Source of the DNA: Aplysia californica
Taxonomy: Eukaryota; Mollusca; Gastropoda; Aplysiida; Aplysiidae
Assembly (NCBI RefSeq): GCF_000002075.1
Contig: NW_004797370.1
Coordinates: 1,376,399-1,440,398, forward strand
Direction: 5' to 3'
DNA: 64,000 nucleotides
The stretch's first letter is position 1; the number at the start of each line of letters is the position of its first letter. The notes beneath the pieces were generated by a model. The model saw nothing but the letters and a program-made list of their open reading frames with translations, searched no databases and was not told where the DNA came from. Shown in pieces: positions 1-12,477 of this stretch. The position numbers were made by a program, and so were the translations under genes.

Positions 1-460
1 GGCCACTTTTCTCCTTGACAATGGGTGGCCGTCTTACACAGGTTTGACTATATATATATATAATATGTATATATGTAAATGAAATTTCTTTTAGTAGGTT
101 TTTCACTTAACGTGGCTTGTTGATTTTTGGTTTGTGCATTCTACCTTTAAGAATTGTTTGACAATATGGTTTTTGATCACCTGAAAATTATGTGACATCA
201 GTTGTAGGATTTCTGTTCTTCATTGCATTGCTAATCATTTGTCATATTCTATTTTAAGATAGCAATCTTACAGCAATTAAATAATGTGTTTTGTAAGTGA
301 AAATGCGTATCTGTCTATTGTCAAGCCTTGTATAAACATAGGGTAGCATAATCTATTCCCTCCAATAGTGAATAAGACTATTTGATATATGTTGTCACGG
401 TCTTATGTTTCATTTTTTGCACCTTAATATTTTAATATGTTTATTTCTGTTTATTTTCAG
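1..460 (+). other. Intron of PITPNC1 (partial) with a MITE end
   Basis: Intronic sequence up to the acceptor TTATTTTCAG at 451-460. Bases 1-52 are the right end of a dispersed family that also occurs at 47.8, 49.5 and 56.1 kb (GGCCACTTTTCTC, then GGGTGGCCGTCTTA and a GACTATA end), followed by a short AT repeat (50-72). Nothing else recognised. Confidence 0.6.
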
Positions 461-3400
461 TGTTCATTTTTGCCAAGATTCAGCATCTATATTGAAACCA
501 AGTATGAAAATAATGCAGGCACAACAGAAAATGTAAGTGCTCTATAGCCTAAATTTGATTATATTGTGTACATGTCATGCAGATTTTGTTGGTAATGAAT
601 ATTATTAAGGCTAGAAATTTTTTTTATGTGCGCTATTTTTGTCAAGATAGACATTTGATGGTCCGGTGCAATCTCATGTTTGTCAACCACATCTCAGAGC
701 TAGAAAATCTTCTCAAATTTTATTCCATTGTTTTTATAAGCTTTTTGTTATTTTTCCCAACTATGTATGAAATCAATGCTGTACGTTATATTATGTGAAA
801 TGCAAAAATGGCAAATTTTGTTTACCTTTCCTTTCTCTAAAAAGGAACCATTTCAGCACTTTGTCAACATGCTATGGTAATGATGCTTGTCAGACTTTGA
901 CCAAAATCAAACAGTTCCTCCATTTCATAAAAAGTGTAAATGCACAGGCACATTTTGAAGTCAGGAAAAAAGAAATTTGACCTCTTAGGACTAGACAGGA
1001 GAAAAGGTGTCTTTTTGTTGATTTATTCAAAATAGCTAGCTTTAACATAGCATGTTGAAGTCATACTGCCTTGTGAGTCTTTTTTAACAAGAGTCAAGAA
1101 GCCTAAGAACTGGCACGTAATTGTGGATTTTTCCAAAAGGATCACTTTTTTTTCAGATATGCAGTTTGCCTCCTGAAGAACTTGAAAAAAGAGAAGTTGA
1201 CTTTGTCGATATTGCATATGACCCACTGCCTCCAAAACATTACAAGGAAGATGAGGTATGTTATTCCATTCACCAGCGGCATAAAGTGTAATGGAGACTA
1301 GTTGAACCCCTTTTTAACCCCTGTCCTGCGAGGGCTGGGTTTATGTCGCCCGATAAGCCTATTTCGACTCCTCGCCTGCGTTCTGGTCCCAAGTCAGTCT
1401 AGCCCCTGGCTCAGCGCACGCGCACCGCGCATCATCTCATGTGAAATTCGGGTCCCGAGTCGGATCCCCATTCACGCAGGTCAAGTGTGTGTACGTCAGT
1501 CTGCTTGAGTTTGTGTGCGTTTATGGCCTTCTTCTAGTACCGCCTACGTTGGTTCGTAATCGAGGCATACGTCGCATTCAAGACACGCCAAGTTGGTAGC
1601 TCTAGATGTTCGTCCAATGAAATTATAGAAGAAATTGACCCACTTAGACATGAGGAGCTCGAAAGGATAGTCAGGAAACAAGACTTCCATTTTTGTATAC
1701 AAAATCTTTCAAATGAGCTTGATTTTGTATGAAATGATACCACCTGATAAAAAATAAGCTTGTTTGATCAAAGTTTTAAATACCATTGTGCAGGTACAGA
1801 GAACAATTTGAGTGCAAAACATTTGTAAATTGACCTATATTATACCCTTTCAAACCTCAGGTCATTCATAACAACAAGAGCGTCAAGAAAGGTTATTTGA
1901 ATGGGCGTAACTACTCGTAATATCTTATCAGCTTGTGAGAGGGGGTTATTCATGTGTTCGTAACACTTTATAAATAGAAAGCTATAAAAGATAGAGCGTT
2001 ATTTTCATTATCGATTAACACACTCCCGCGGTTTTCATGGCGAAAACACATGTTTCTCGGTGCGCGCGCTGTACACCAACAGTACACACTGAGTGACCCC
2101 TGTGGCCTGCCCAGAACGTCCAACGTAATCGGTTGCTGATAAGATTCGCATCTCAGCACAGACGCAGGACAAGAGTTAATGTTGGTTTTGTCTTCCAAGA
2201 CCATAGTTACTAATTTGGATAGGTGCTTATAGACTGCAGATATGTACATTATATTTAATTCATAGTTATGTATAAAAAACCCAATCAAACTCTTCCCTCT
2301 GTATGATGTGACCAGTAATTGAATTTAAATTCCAACATTGGCAGGTGATGAGAGATGATGAGTGTTTGACCAAATGTTTTGATTAATTTTGGATTGGAAT
2401 AGAGATTTTGTAAACTTTGCTCTTGGTTTTGTTCTTTTAAAGATTTTGTAAGTTCAGTTCCAAACTTTTCACTTTTGCACTGTGACATGAATCTCTTTTA
2501 AAACTTGTGCCGAAAATGTACATGATATCAAGGCAGTTTTATATTTTTTGCTTCATCAAATGGTCAGGGATCTGTGTTTAGTAAGTTCTATTCTGTGCCA
2601 CCTCACTTTTTATATGGTCTGTCAAAGGGTAATAGGTCCCTATTCATTTGTTGGTACATTCATTTTCTTGCACTCACCGTGGACATGCGAACAAGGATTG
2701 AGTAGCTTTTCTATCTTTCCTCACTTAAGCTAATAAGAATGTGTACTGAACGAAGCGGACAAATTTGAAAATATTATGTAAAAATATTTGTTGCAGAAGA
2801 ATTGTTTACAGTAAACAAATAGTTACTTGAATTATTATTTTGAAAGAATCTTGCGGCTGGCCTTTTCTCAAGCCAGTTTTTAAACTGGAATTTCCTTTTA
2901 AACTGTGTACAGATAGTTGACAAAATATAACTTCAACTGAAAATCACTTGTTTCTCCTCAGGATCCTGCAAAGTTTAAATCAAAGAAAACAGATAGAGGC
3001 CCCCTTGAAAGTGATTGGAAGGTAAGAACATCTGCTTGTATTAATTTAGTTTATTTAAGAAAGCTTGGATTTAAAATTACCCATATTGAGTTTGACTCAT
3101 TGATCAATGATGTTGCAGATTGTGTATAGAAATTGCATTGCCAGAAGTTTCTCAAGTTTTATTTCTTAAGCTTTAGAAAATTCCAGTTCATTCAATCGGA
3201 CGAATTTTTATTTCTTTATAAAAGTAGCATATTATTCCCTGATTTCTTTGGACTGTTCTGATTTATTTCCTGTGCCTTTGTTAGGGTGTCTGTTCAAAAA
3301 GTCCCAAAAAATTGTTATGTGAATTTTTGAAGTCAGTGTGGTTAGTATTAAATTACTTTTCTTTCAGTCTAACTTTTCTGGAAAAAAGTGATACATCTTT

Positions 3401-6040
3401 TTGATGCTTTTAGAGTAAGGCAAGGGTTAATGGTAAAGGTAGTGAGAAGTGTGAGTAAACCTATGGCACACTGCTGTGAAGCATCATGTTAATGCAACTC
3501 TTTCAAGCCTAAAATAATGTCACATCAGTAGGCCTATGTAAATTATGTTACTATCCGTTTTGAACTTTTCAATTACATTTGTATTGTTGGAAGAATCTGT
3601 CACTGTTTGTGTCTTTTGTTAGATCGATTACCCCTCTTTCCTGCTTCTTTTTTGCCGGCATGCCTTTAGCACACTAATTTCATTTACACATGCAGGTGCA
3701 CAAGCAAATTACCTCATCCATGTCTGATACTTGTATTGAAGCTCATCTATGCATTCTGTTGTAAACTCTTAAAACATTTTTATTCTCATAGGAATCCTCA
3801 ACACCTCTGATGTGTTCTTACAAGGTTGTCAAAGTGAAATTTGAAGTTTTTGGTTTGCAAGGAAAGGTGGAGTCATTCACGCATAGGGTAAGCTTATGGT
3901 TACTTCTGTTTTGTGTGAAGTGAAATCCTTTTCTTTCATGTAAATACAGGCGAACCTGCCATGACGGCCACCTCTGTAAGACGGCCACCTGTACAAACGG
4001 CCACTTTCCATTTCTCCTCTTGCATTTTTACTATATAATTTCACTGTGTAAAATGGCCATCTGTCCAATGCGGCCACGGCCACTATATTTCAACACACAA
4101 CCCCCATCACACCAAACAATAACACCTGTCTTAGATGGCCACCTTAGTGACTCAATTACATTTTGTCATAAATTATGCCTTGGCCCCTTGCGTTGTAGGT
4201 GAGCCGTCATAATCCAATCACCTGTCGTTGTTGTAAAGGAGTTCCCTCCAACCGATCATGTTGTGTTGGCCCCTCCCATTGTTGACCAATAGGTAACAAA
4301 TTTTCAACTGCTGGTGAGCCATGGAAATGTGGAGGTAGCAAGAGGGTTTTCTGTCAACAAAGAGGTCTCGGTGTTGAACATGGCAGAGAAAACAATCACA
4401 GCAAGACGAGTCATCTGCCAATTCATCAAGAGTCATGGTTCTTCCGCAACAGTGCTACTGAATAAAGCCCTGGTGTCTTCCTGCTGTGGAGCTTAGGAGA
4501 TACAAAGCTCATGAGCTCAATGTTCAAAGCAATGCAATTCGTAAGGAGTCAAAGGCTAAGAAAACAGCTCTGTGAACTCAACACTTACATCAAAACCTTG
4601 GAGTGTGAGCTTGAACTATAAAAGTGCAAGTTCGAGTAGAATCAGTTTTGTATATAGTGTATATTAGCTGTTGTTACTACATGGATCCTATACTGTTTAT
4701 CAGGGTATCGATTATTCCCAAATCAAGCAAATTTCTGTGAGTTAAGATAATTTACACTTTGAAGCCATCTCACTCATAGGACTACCATTCTCAGTTGAGC
4801 ACGCCCATATAGAAAGAAATAATCACAGACCCTATAATGAATACTAGTACTTGAGAATCCCATGGAGATACTGGAGGTTTCCTGAGGAAGACACTTGCCC
4901 TAACAAATTGTATTGGAAGTGGATTGGTGAAGGCACCCAAATTCATGGGCCTTGTACAGGATAAGCTACTGTTGGATCAATGCCATTACTAGTACAAATT
5001 TCAAGATCAGCCCACTCTACAAGGACAAGGAAACCAAACTCTGGAGCCTATACTGGATTATTTACAGTTGGGCCTTCCCTAGTCAAGTATAAAAGTCACT
5101 TGGATTGAAGTTACGACAGAAGTTGAGATGAGAAATTTTATGTTTACTGGTTGATCTGTAATATTTTTTAATATGGCATGTTATTGATGGCGCAAAATAA
5201 CCTTTTGAGCTGGTGTGGGGCTTGATTTACTAGGTAGTAAATTTGTTTTCCAGGTAGTAAATTTTTTCAGGAAATATTGCTGGACACCATGCAGCATAGG
5301 GATCTGCAGGAGCTCATGTCCTGCGTGCTCAGGGACATGAGCTCAGGAGTTTCATTGTCATAGTCAGAACTCTGACGAAAAATTCCTGTGAGGATAAAGT
5401 TGTTGTGTTTACTCTTTTTCTCCCAAAAATGTGGATTTCAATATTGGCATACTTCTTTTGATAGCATTTTGACGTACTTTTGTTTTCCCACCTTTTCAGA
5501 CTGTGAGGGACATATTGCTTCTCGGCCATAGGCAGGCTTTCGCATGGATTGATGAATGGATTGGTGAGGCTCTGGTTTTAGGGGGTTTTTTGTGTGCTTT
5601 TTTTGGCAATTTTTTTTTCTTGTATTTTCTTCTTCTTTTCCTTCTTTTCTTTTCAAAATTTTTTGTCTCATCAAAGTTGTGTAAATCCACACATCATCAA
5701 GGAAATCCGCTCTCATATTGTTGTTTTTGATCCTTTTCTGTTTCTTTGGATGTTCCTCCCGCTTATTTTCTTCTTTTTGTTTTTGCTTCTTTATTTCTTC
5801 CTCCTTTTTCAATTAGTTGTTTTATTTATACCTAGCTTCTGACTGCATTTGCCATTTAAAAACATGGATAAATGGGATACATTTAAGATTCTAGTCATGA
5901 ACTGCAACAAAGTTTTGTTTTTTGTTTACATATAAAACTATTACATTTTATTCCTTCCTTTAGACATGACACTGGAAGACCTACGTGAGTATGAGTCGTC
6001 GACAAACGAAGCCACCAACAAGAAGGTCTTGGAGTCCTAG
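461..6040 (+). CDS. PITPNC1: Phosphatidylinositol transfer protein, PITPNC1/RdgB-beta orthologue (3' part, six exons)
   Basis: Exons 461-532, 1157-1255, 2962-3021, 3792-3887, 5500-5563 and 5964-6040 (stop TAG 6038-6040), about 156 codons, all with AG/GT borders and compatible phases. The first four exons end in phase 0; the fifth ends one base into a codon that the sixth completes as Asp. The protein starts CSFLPRFSIYIETKYENN and contains MCSYKVVKVKFEVFGLQ, VRDILLLGHRQAFAWIDEW and DMTLEDLREYE, all diagnostic of the class IIB (RdgB-beta) START-like PITP fold rather than PITP alpha/beta. Family role: soluble transfer of phosphatidylinositol and phosphatidic acid between membranes. The alpha/beta WW membrane-insertion pair is represented here by VFG. 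The N-terminal third (about 95 residues) lies before the window. The protein stops soon after the last helix (NEATNKKVLES), without the long disordered tail of vertebrate PITPNC1. Introns carry MITEs. The orthology call is very secure. Confidence 0.93.
1318..2175. mobile_element. TTAA-flanked nonautonomous DNA transposon, family A copy 1
   Basis: An 858-bp element bounded by TTAA at 1314-1317 and 2176-2179. Its ends are inverted repeats: left CCCCTGTCCTGCG, right (reverse complement) CTCTTGTCCTGCG. The duplicated TTAA target is the piggyBac-superfamily signature. A homologous 846-bp copy lies at 52100-52945 in the same orientation. The short open frames inside are not shared cleanly between copies and resemble no transposase. 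It sits in the PITPNC1 intron between the 1157-1255 and 2962-3021 exons. Confidence 0.85.
3022..3791 (+). other. PITPNC1 intron, no recognised content
   Basis: Donor GTAAGA follows the 2962-3021 exon and an ATAG acceptor precedes the 3792 exon. I see only unique AT-rich sequence. Confidence 0.6.
3927..4200 (+). mobile_element. CAGTCGAACC-type MITE/DNA transposon relic in a PITPNC1 intron
   Basis: It starts CTTTCATGTAAATACAGGCG, matching the copy at 20.37 kb over flank and terminus. It then carries the repeated phrase ACGGCCACC (about 3965-4080) typical of this window's CAGTC-ended family. No matching right end was found, so it is truncated or its limit is unclear. The rest of the intron to 5499 shows no coding potential. 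Confidence 0.55.
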
Positions 6041-7165
6041 GGGGCGTAGATGTCCATTGTGTCTCCTACCGGGAGAGTCCCACTGTTTTGTGATTCCGTT
6101 GGAGCAACCATGGTGTCACCAGTCTGCCAAAATGTGCCATTGAGTAAGATCTGTCAAGGACAAAGGGAGGTCATCTGGCATTCTTCTTGTTGCGAACACA
6201 TTAAGTAAATTGTCGCTGTTATTGTTATTTACTATTTTTATAATTGTTACTGATTATTATTTTTATTTTTTTATTATCATTATTGTTATTATTATATTAT
6301 TATTATTATTATTGTTATTATTATTATTATTATTATTTTTAGTATTAGTTTCTAAAAGATTTTTTAAAGCACTATTGTTCTTGCTGTTGTCCTTGTTTTT
6401 CTTCCTGTTATTTTTTTCAGTGATTCAATCAAAACTGAATGTTTCCCATAAAAGAACCTGAAAATTATGAAGGAGTGAACAATCTTCTGTATTTCCATTG
6501 GTATCTTGTCGTCGTTCATGACGTTGTTATTTTTTTATTAAAAGAGCACAACTATTGTAGGGGCATGTTTCTTTTTTACCTGTATCCTGCAAGTTTTCTA
6601 CTTTCGTATAGTGGAAAGAATCAAAAGTGTATTACTGTTGACATTTTCCTCTGTATGTAGAATTTTGCAGTAATTTGCTCAAAATTGTTGATATTGTAAA
6701 ATTTAAGACTCCCTGTTTTTCACTTTACTTTAAAAAAAGATTCCTTCCTTGTTAAGAACTTGTCTTAATATTATTTTCGTTTGTCAAAGTCCTCTCACGG
6801 CTGCATGAAGGTCCCTGTCAGTTGTGTTCTTAGATGAAGGAGTGCTTGTACTGTTAAGAGGTTCCATGAAATGATTGTAGTTGAAGTTATCTGAAATCTT
6901 GTCTTTTGTACACGTTCTCCTCGTGCACTACGTCACAATGATTTTGAGTCCAGTTTTGAATGAAGATGGCACTATTTCACTTCAAAGATAGGAAATTATG
7001 TCTGCTTTTCCAGCTGTGTTTTCAATTCCTTCAAATGTTATGTATATTCAAGCCCCTCAAAGTTACATGTAGATTTTAAAATGATATGTTTCATTGGTTT
7101 TAAGAGAAAGAAACGACCAAACTGTGATATGATGTTATATAACACAATAAAAGATGAAGGAAAGT
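6041..7165 (+). other. Probable 3'UTR of the PITPNC1 orthologue
   Basis: AT-rich sequence directly after the TAG stop with no further coding signal. It holds an interrupted TTA/ATT microsatellite (about 6280-6340) and a canonical AATAAA at 7146-7151, the first good polyadenylation signal downstream. Later AATAAA motifs at about 14150, 14215 and 14346 could mark longer isoforms, so the 3' end is a guess. Confidence 0.45.
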
Positions 7166-8809
7166 TTGTACCGCACATTTGCTAAGAGTAGAAAAAACGC
7201 CTTTGATATAATAAGCAAGGTATTGCTGTCTTTGGAGTTTCATATGAAGTGAAATATGCTGATGTAAAAAATTATTGTCAAGTGAAGTTGATTGTTAGCA
7301 AATGAAGAAAAAAGTATTTATGTAGTCATTGAATGAAATTCATAGTTTGTAAATGAAAAAAAAGTATATAAGTAGTCAAATGAAGATTTTAATTTACAAA
7401 TGAGAGAAAATAATTATTATTCAAGCTTAAAATATGGACGGAGATCATCTTTGTTTAGGCATATGTTCATTGTGTATTTTCTAAATTTATTTTTGTTACT
7501 GGAAATGAATGCTTTTCCAGATTGTGCACCATATACCAAAGAAAGGCTCATGATATAGCATCATCTTTTTTTACAGGGCATTTACAATTTGCATTCTGGA
7601 GCAGATAGTTGTATTTTAAACTCAGCTATATGCAATCACAGACACTTTTTAAAAGAATTAATTTGTAATTTTTAAAATTCAATTTTTTGTTTCTCATTTT
7701 CAATGTGGAAATGATAGTGCAGTACACTTTTCAAAGTTTGGACGTAGAAACTTGTACTTATCAGTCTCTCTCTTTTTGTCCTGTTGGAGCTAGAGAGAGC
7801 TCTGGTTTTTCTCATAATGGTCGAACGATTCTAGGATGGGAGCTATTTATATTTCTTGTTTGTGTTGTCATTAATGATTAAGTGAAATGTGGCAATTACG
7901 AACTGACCAATGAAATAGATAAGCTTTGGAAGGTCCTTTGTGGTAATGCTTAATAAGTGCATGAAGGATTCAGTGATCTAACCAACACTAGCCTATCCAG
8001 TAAAAACATTGGTTGTCTCAGTACATGTATAAGCTTTGTAGAACAAGCTTAAGTGTAATAGTTAAGTAACATTTATGCTTCAAACTAAATCTGCTGATTG
8101 CAATTTTAGAAATAACCTGTGTTTAACTAATGGTTTTGCTGCAAGTGGCTAGATTTTTCCCTTCTAAAGACTGAAATATTGATAAACATTGTATCGCACC
8201 CCTGTTTATCTCTCCGATGACAACAACAGACAGTGTGTGTTTTCTGTTTTACCTGATTAAAAGCCCATAATGGGCCTCAAGTATAACCTGAACGCACATG
8301 CTGAAAGCATCTTCTGTTGGATGTGAACACTGTAATCTCAGAATTCGAGGAAGGTCAAGTTCTTTCTAATCGCTTAACCATCAAATGGCTAAAAGATGAC
8401 CATTTATAGCCCAGTAAAAGCTGCTAAAAATCTAAACTTCAGCAAATGAGAAATATAGATACATACCAAAGGCATTATTGATACGCCCGAAAAGTGGCGC
8501 TTACCCACAGTATATTTTAATCATCCTCAACTATTGATATCTCTTCAAAGTTATCATCAGTCAATTCAAAATGTGCCTTGTGTTTCCCAGGTTGAAAATG
8601 ATTACTTACATGATCGCCATTACAGTCACATGGCACAAATCTGCATGGGGCATGGAGGCACAATCAGGGCCCATTGTCAACTGTGGTCTTCCATACCTAA
8701 ACTATGTGGTAATTTGAGGCTTGTGACTTTCCACAAGTAATGTGTTACCTGTTCATGTTTTTAAGAATTTTCCATTTCAGAATTAGCCAGGTGATAAAAT
8801 ATTAAAATG
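7166..8809. other. Intergenic, nothing recognised
   Basis: AT-rich DNA downstream of the first PITPNC1 polyadenylation signal. The few short open frames lack splice context or recognisable motifs. Part may belong to an extended 3'UTR. Confidence 0.4.
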
Positions 8810-9365
8810 CAGTATAACGCGGATAGGTCGAACATAGAAGACTCGAAGTCACACATCCGTCGAACGGTGGCTACGGTCCTGTTTTTTTTTTCCGTTCTTT
8901 ATTTTTGTAAGCAAATTACATGGAGCGCGAACACAGGCACAGAATAGTCAAACTAATTACACCGCTGTAGAGGTCTAAAGTCAATGTCCCTCAGGGTGCA
9001 CTTGAGACAAAATGATAATAATGATAATTAAAAGATACAGAAAAAGGCAAGGTCTGTTAAATACCACCTTCCCCCCTCCACAGAAGCAGCTAGCTGTGCT
9101 ATTTTTAGCGCGCTGCTCGACATGCATGCCTAATGGTCTCTGCATGTGCCTAGGCCCTAGGTCTAGCTAGGTTTGTGTGGAGCAGGCAAGAGGAAGGGTT
9201 GTGCATACTTTCTATTGTTTTACCCCTAAAGTAACAATCTTTGTTGCTTCCCTTGATTCTCTGACACAGCCGCTGCCATAACACTGTTCACGCATCTCTC
9301 GAACTATGGATCACTCGGAGTACCGAGGCCGGTCCCAACGAATTCAAGCTATCCGTGTTATACTG
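8810..9365. mobile_element. MITE with 23-bp terminal inverted repeats (CAGTATAACRCGGATAG)
   Basis: The left end CAGTATAACGCGGATAGG and the reverse complement of the right end, CAGTATAACACGGATAGC, agree over about 23 bp with four mismatches. The 556-bp interior has no transposase frame. The CAGT start resembles pogo/Tigger-type ends, but no clean TA duplication is visible, so the superfamily is uncertain. Confidence 0.75.
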
Positions 9366-9810
9366 TGTACAAGCCATTGTGTCTTTTTATTTAATGTAGA
9401 CTTTCCTCCACTGCAGTGTTTACAAATATTTATTCTTTTTTTTTTGTGTACCATTCCAAGAGAATAGTGTGGTTGGATTTATATTTTACGATGTGTGCTT
9501 ATGAGTGTTCCAGATAGTGAGTGTTTAGTGAAAGATGTGCTCTTACTAACAACTAGTTTAATACAAAGTTCCTGAGTGGGAATTTATTTTAACCCGAATG
9601 TGATGATCTCCTTTCTCTGTCACATTCCTTAAACAGTTCTATAACCCCATGCATGAATGTGATAACCCATCGAAAGTTCAGCTGTAATATGGAACGATGG
9701 CGGGAAGGTGCTTCTGGTAGATCATCCTTCTCTGCTATGCTCCCCCCCCCCCCCCTAATTTATTTCTGTCTGGTGCCCGTCTCGCTTTTTCTCCAAGCAC
9801 AAGTAGCTCA

Positions 9811-11815
9811 TACTCTAAGGTATCGAATAAACGGGGAGGGGGGGGGGGGGGTCAGGAATAAGCAAGGGGTGTGGACAAGTGGTCCAAAATTAATTTTAAA
9901 AAAGGGGGGGGGGGAGAATTCAACCTCATGCCCTCATGCCCATGTACTAGTAGGAACAAATCTGTTTTTTTCTCCTTCAGTGAATAAAAGAACAAGAGAT
10001 CATGAAATTTTTGTTATTTTAGTAAGTTACTATGACTATTTTTCCTATTTAGGAACTAATCAGTTTCGTTAAGAAAATATATAAACCAATGTACAAAAGT
10101 TTTAAAAATGCACCGAAAATTGAGCACGGCTGTTCACGAGCAGTACTTTAGTTCTACTGGCACCCCGCAGTGCCCCGACGCTCAGCGTAACTCGAACCAG
10201 CCATTACCAACGGGTCAAGAGGTCAGCGCGGGGAATTATACCCGACTGACAGATTCGCGATGAAAATGTAATTGCAGCAGTTTTCAGCTTTGTTTAACCT
10301 GCGACTAAGCCCAAACTACAACACCAACTGTGCATAAAACCGTATAATTTGAATAAGCATCATCTGACATATTTCTTAGAGCAATCATGCAACTAATTAA
10401 GAAAAAGGAAGACGAGATGACGAAGAAAGAAAAGTGGATACATGTAACATTGATAGAGGGTCATGATTTATTTCATTAAATTTGAACATGAAAGCTGCTG
10501 TCGATTTTGACAATTCTAAGATATTGGGTCAGAAACTGAGTAAAGTTTCAAACTCACTTGGCTGCATCTGTGTGTCTTTGCCTAAAGCAAAGATATTAAG
10601 TCTTGAGTAGAGATTCACAGGTTTTCGCAATATGTCCTCAGTTCCCATAGTCGGCTTAGTGACGACTCTTGATAAAAACGTATCACTCTAGGATCGCGGG
10701 TATCACCAGTCAGGGTGTCAGCACTTATAACTGCATTTAAGCCTACTGTCACAATATTGGTAAACACACTATATAATTATTATTACATTTTAAGAGATGC
10801 TAGATCTAGATTTGAAAGAAAACACACATACAAAAATCTTGTGAACACTGAACAAAAGACGTCTAGATCTATTATATCAGTTTAAAAAAGAAAAAAATCG
10901 CAGAAAAACGAGACAAAGTTGAAACTTACACCATTTGTACATTATACCTCTCCCTACTAGATTTGTGAATAGATTTGAAACTAATGGTGAATTTACGAAG
11001 TTCGTGGCGTTTAAATTCAAATAATACTGAAAAAGGAGAGCGACTCGATAGAAACACGTCTTGGGGAACATCTAGATCTATGTTGTTTTGTTTTTTTTAA
11101 TAATTAAAAAAATCACAGATAAATGACACAAGTTTGAAACTTGCACAATTTGTACAGTACTATCCCTACTAGATTTGTAAAAAAGATTGGAAACTGATGG
11201 TGATTTTACAAAGTTATTGGCGTTTAAATTCAAATAACACTGAAAAAGGAATCCGATTCGATAGAGACACATCTTGGGGAACGTAGTTCGATAAAATAAA
11301 GGTTGTGAACTGAGATCGACCAAAGTTATATCATCTTGTAGGGGGAAAGCTGAGCTTTAAAATGGTGGGCCATATGACGATATCACATCTTTAGATCTGG
11401 AGATATCGGGGTGGGAATGACACCATAATTTGGAGGAAATGCATTACGCGGGCAGGCGGGGGCGCGCCGCTGGCATCACGGTAGTGAGCACGGCTGACCG
11501 TTGATTTAATGATTTACACATGGGTGGCACTGACTGCTGGCACGGAGCAACTAAAGGATCGGTTTCCGGACGAGTTGAACAGCCGTGTGAGATAGCCAAC
11601 CCGATACTGGTACTAATACTGAGGGTAATTTTCCATTTACAAAAAAAAAAAGAAGTTTCATTCAGATATCTAAATTCTATGTTTCACGTGATTGTCAGTC
11701 GTGACAAGCTCGAAAATGATAAACGGGAGTATTGAATAAAGAGCGGGGGGTACGCAAAAGAACAGAAAATTAGTAAGCTGAGGAGGGGGGGGGGCTTATT
11801 CGATACCTTGGAGTA
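9811..11815. mobile_element. 2-kb nonautonomous transposon with TA-flanked inverted repeats
   Basis: The left end TACTCTAAGGTATCGAATAA (9811-9830) is matched by the reverse complement of 11796-11815, TACTCCAAGGTATCGAATAA, one mismatch in 20. The terminal TA fits a TA target duplication (Tc1/mariner/IS630 type). Poly-G runs sit just inside both ends. The 2-kb interior holds a tandem pair of about 175-bp blocks (10898-11283) and CpG-containing stretches at about 10.1-10.25 and 11.45-11.6 kb, but no transposase frame. Confidence 0.75.
10898..11283. repeat. Two-copy direct repeat, offset 213 bp
   Basis: Blocks 10898-11070 and 11110-11283 are diverged direct copies; both contain CCCTACTAGATTTGT, GGCGTTTAAATTCAAATAA and CTTGGGGAAC in order, with matching phrases 213 bp apart. 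They lie within the 9811-11815 element. Confidence 0.85.
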
Positions 11816-12477
11816 CATTGTCGATGTGCGCCTTTTTTTCGTTAAACATAACGAGCAAACAAAAAAAAAAACCAATCCACTTTTAGTCATCGTCAGCATA
11901 GTTGATTTTTTGTTGCAATGGCATGTACAACTTGTACAAAGTCTAGTTCATTTAACTGCACTAGAGCTACTTTCACTTTCACTAGATTTGTTTCCACTGA
12001 ATGTCCTCTTGCAATATAATCTATGTGTTGTACATTTTCTTCTTTTCTCTTGATTTCAAGACCACTTAAATACTGTCAAGTACTAAGTACATCGAGTATA
12101 TTATCAATATTTTTTATGTGTGAGTTATCAGGTTAATACATGGGGCATGGAACTTTTTTTGTGCAATCCCTTTGTCTGGGGATTTTGCTATACAAATGCG
12201 GCAGCAGTGTAATGGATCAAAATTTCTCATTTACCTTACCACTGCGTCTTTGTATGAGACAGTGGGGTTTGTTTGCTGGCTGGAAGTACTGAAGGAGACA
12301 TGGTGTAATACTAATACAAGTACATCTTTTTGTCATGTACATGTATTAGTCTTCTCTCTTCAGTTGTTTTGTTTATTTTTCTTTCTTTTTTTCCCCATGT
12401 TGTTTTAATGTTCAGTTCTTTTAGAGTGCCAGTGGTATATTTATTGAACAACAATGTGATGTCATGACAAATGATAT

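Noticed and set aside
1302-1508. Frame shared in part with 52081-52314 (GLGLCRPISLFR)
   Set aside because: The similarity is that of the TTAA element copies; reading frames diverge and stop early, so not a protein-coding gene.
4314-4496. 60-codon frame in the PITPNC1 intron resembling a transposase start
   Set aside because: No helix-turn-helix or DDE signature; sits in MITE-derived intron sequence.
5438-5842. Open frames on both strands around the fifth PITPNC1 exon
   Set aside because: The minus-strand Lys-rich frame is the antisense of the exon and its T-rich intron; the plus-strand frames read through the donor at 5564 into Phe-rich intron.
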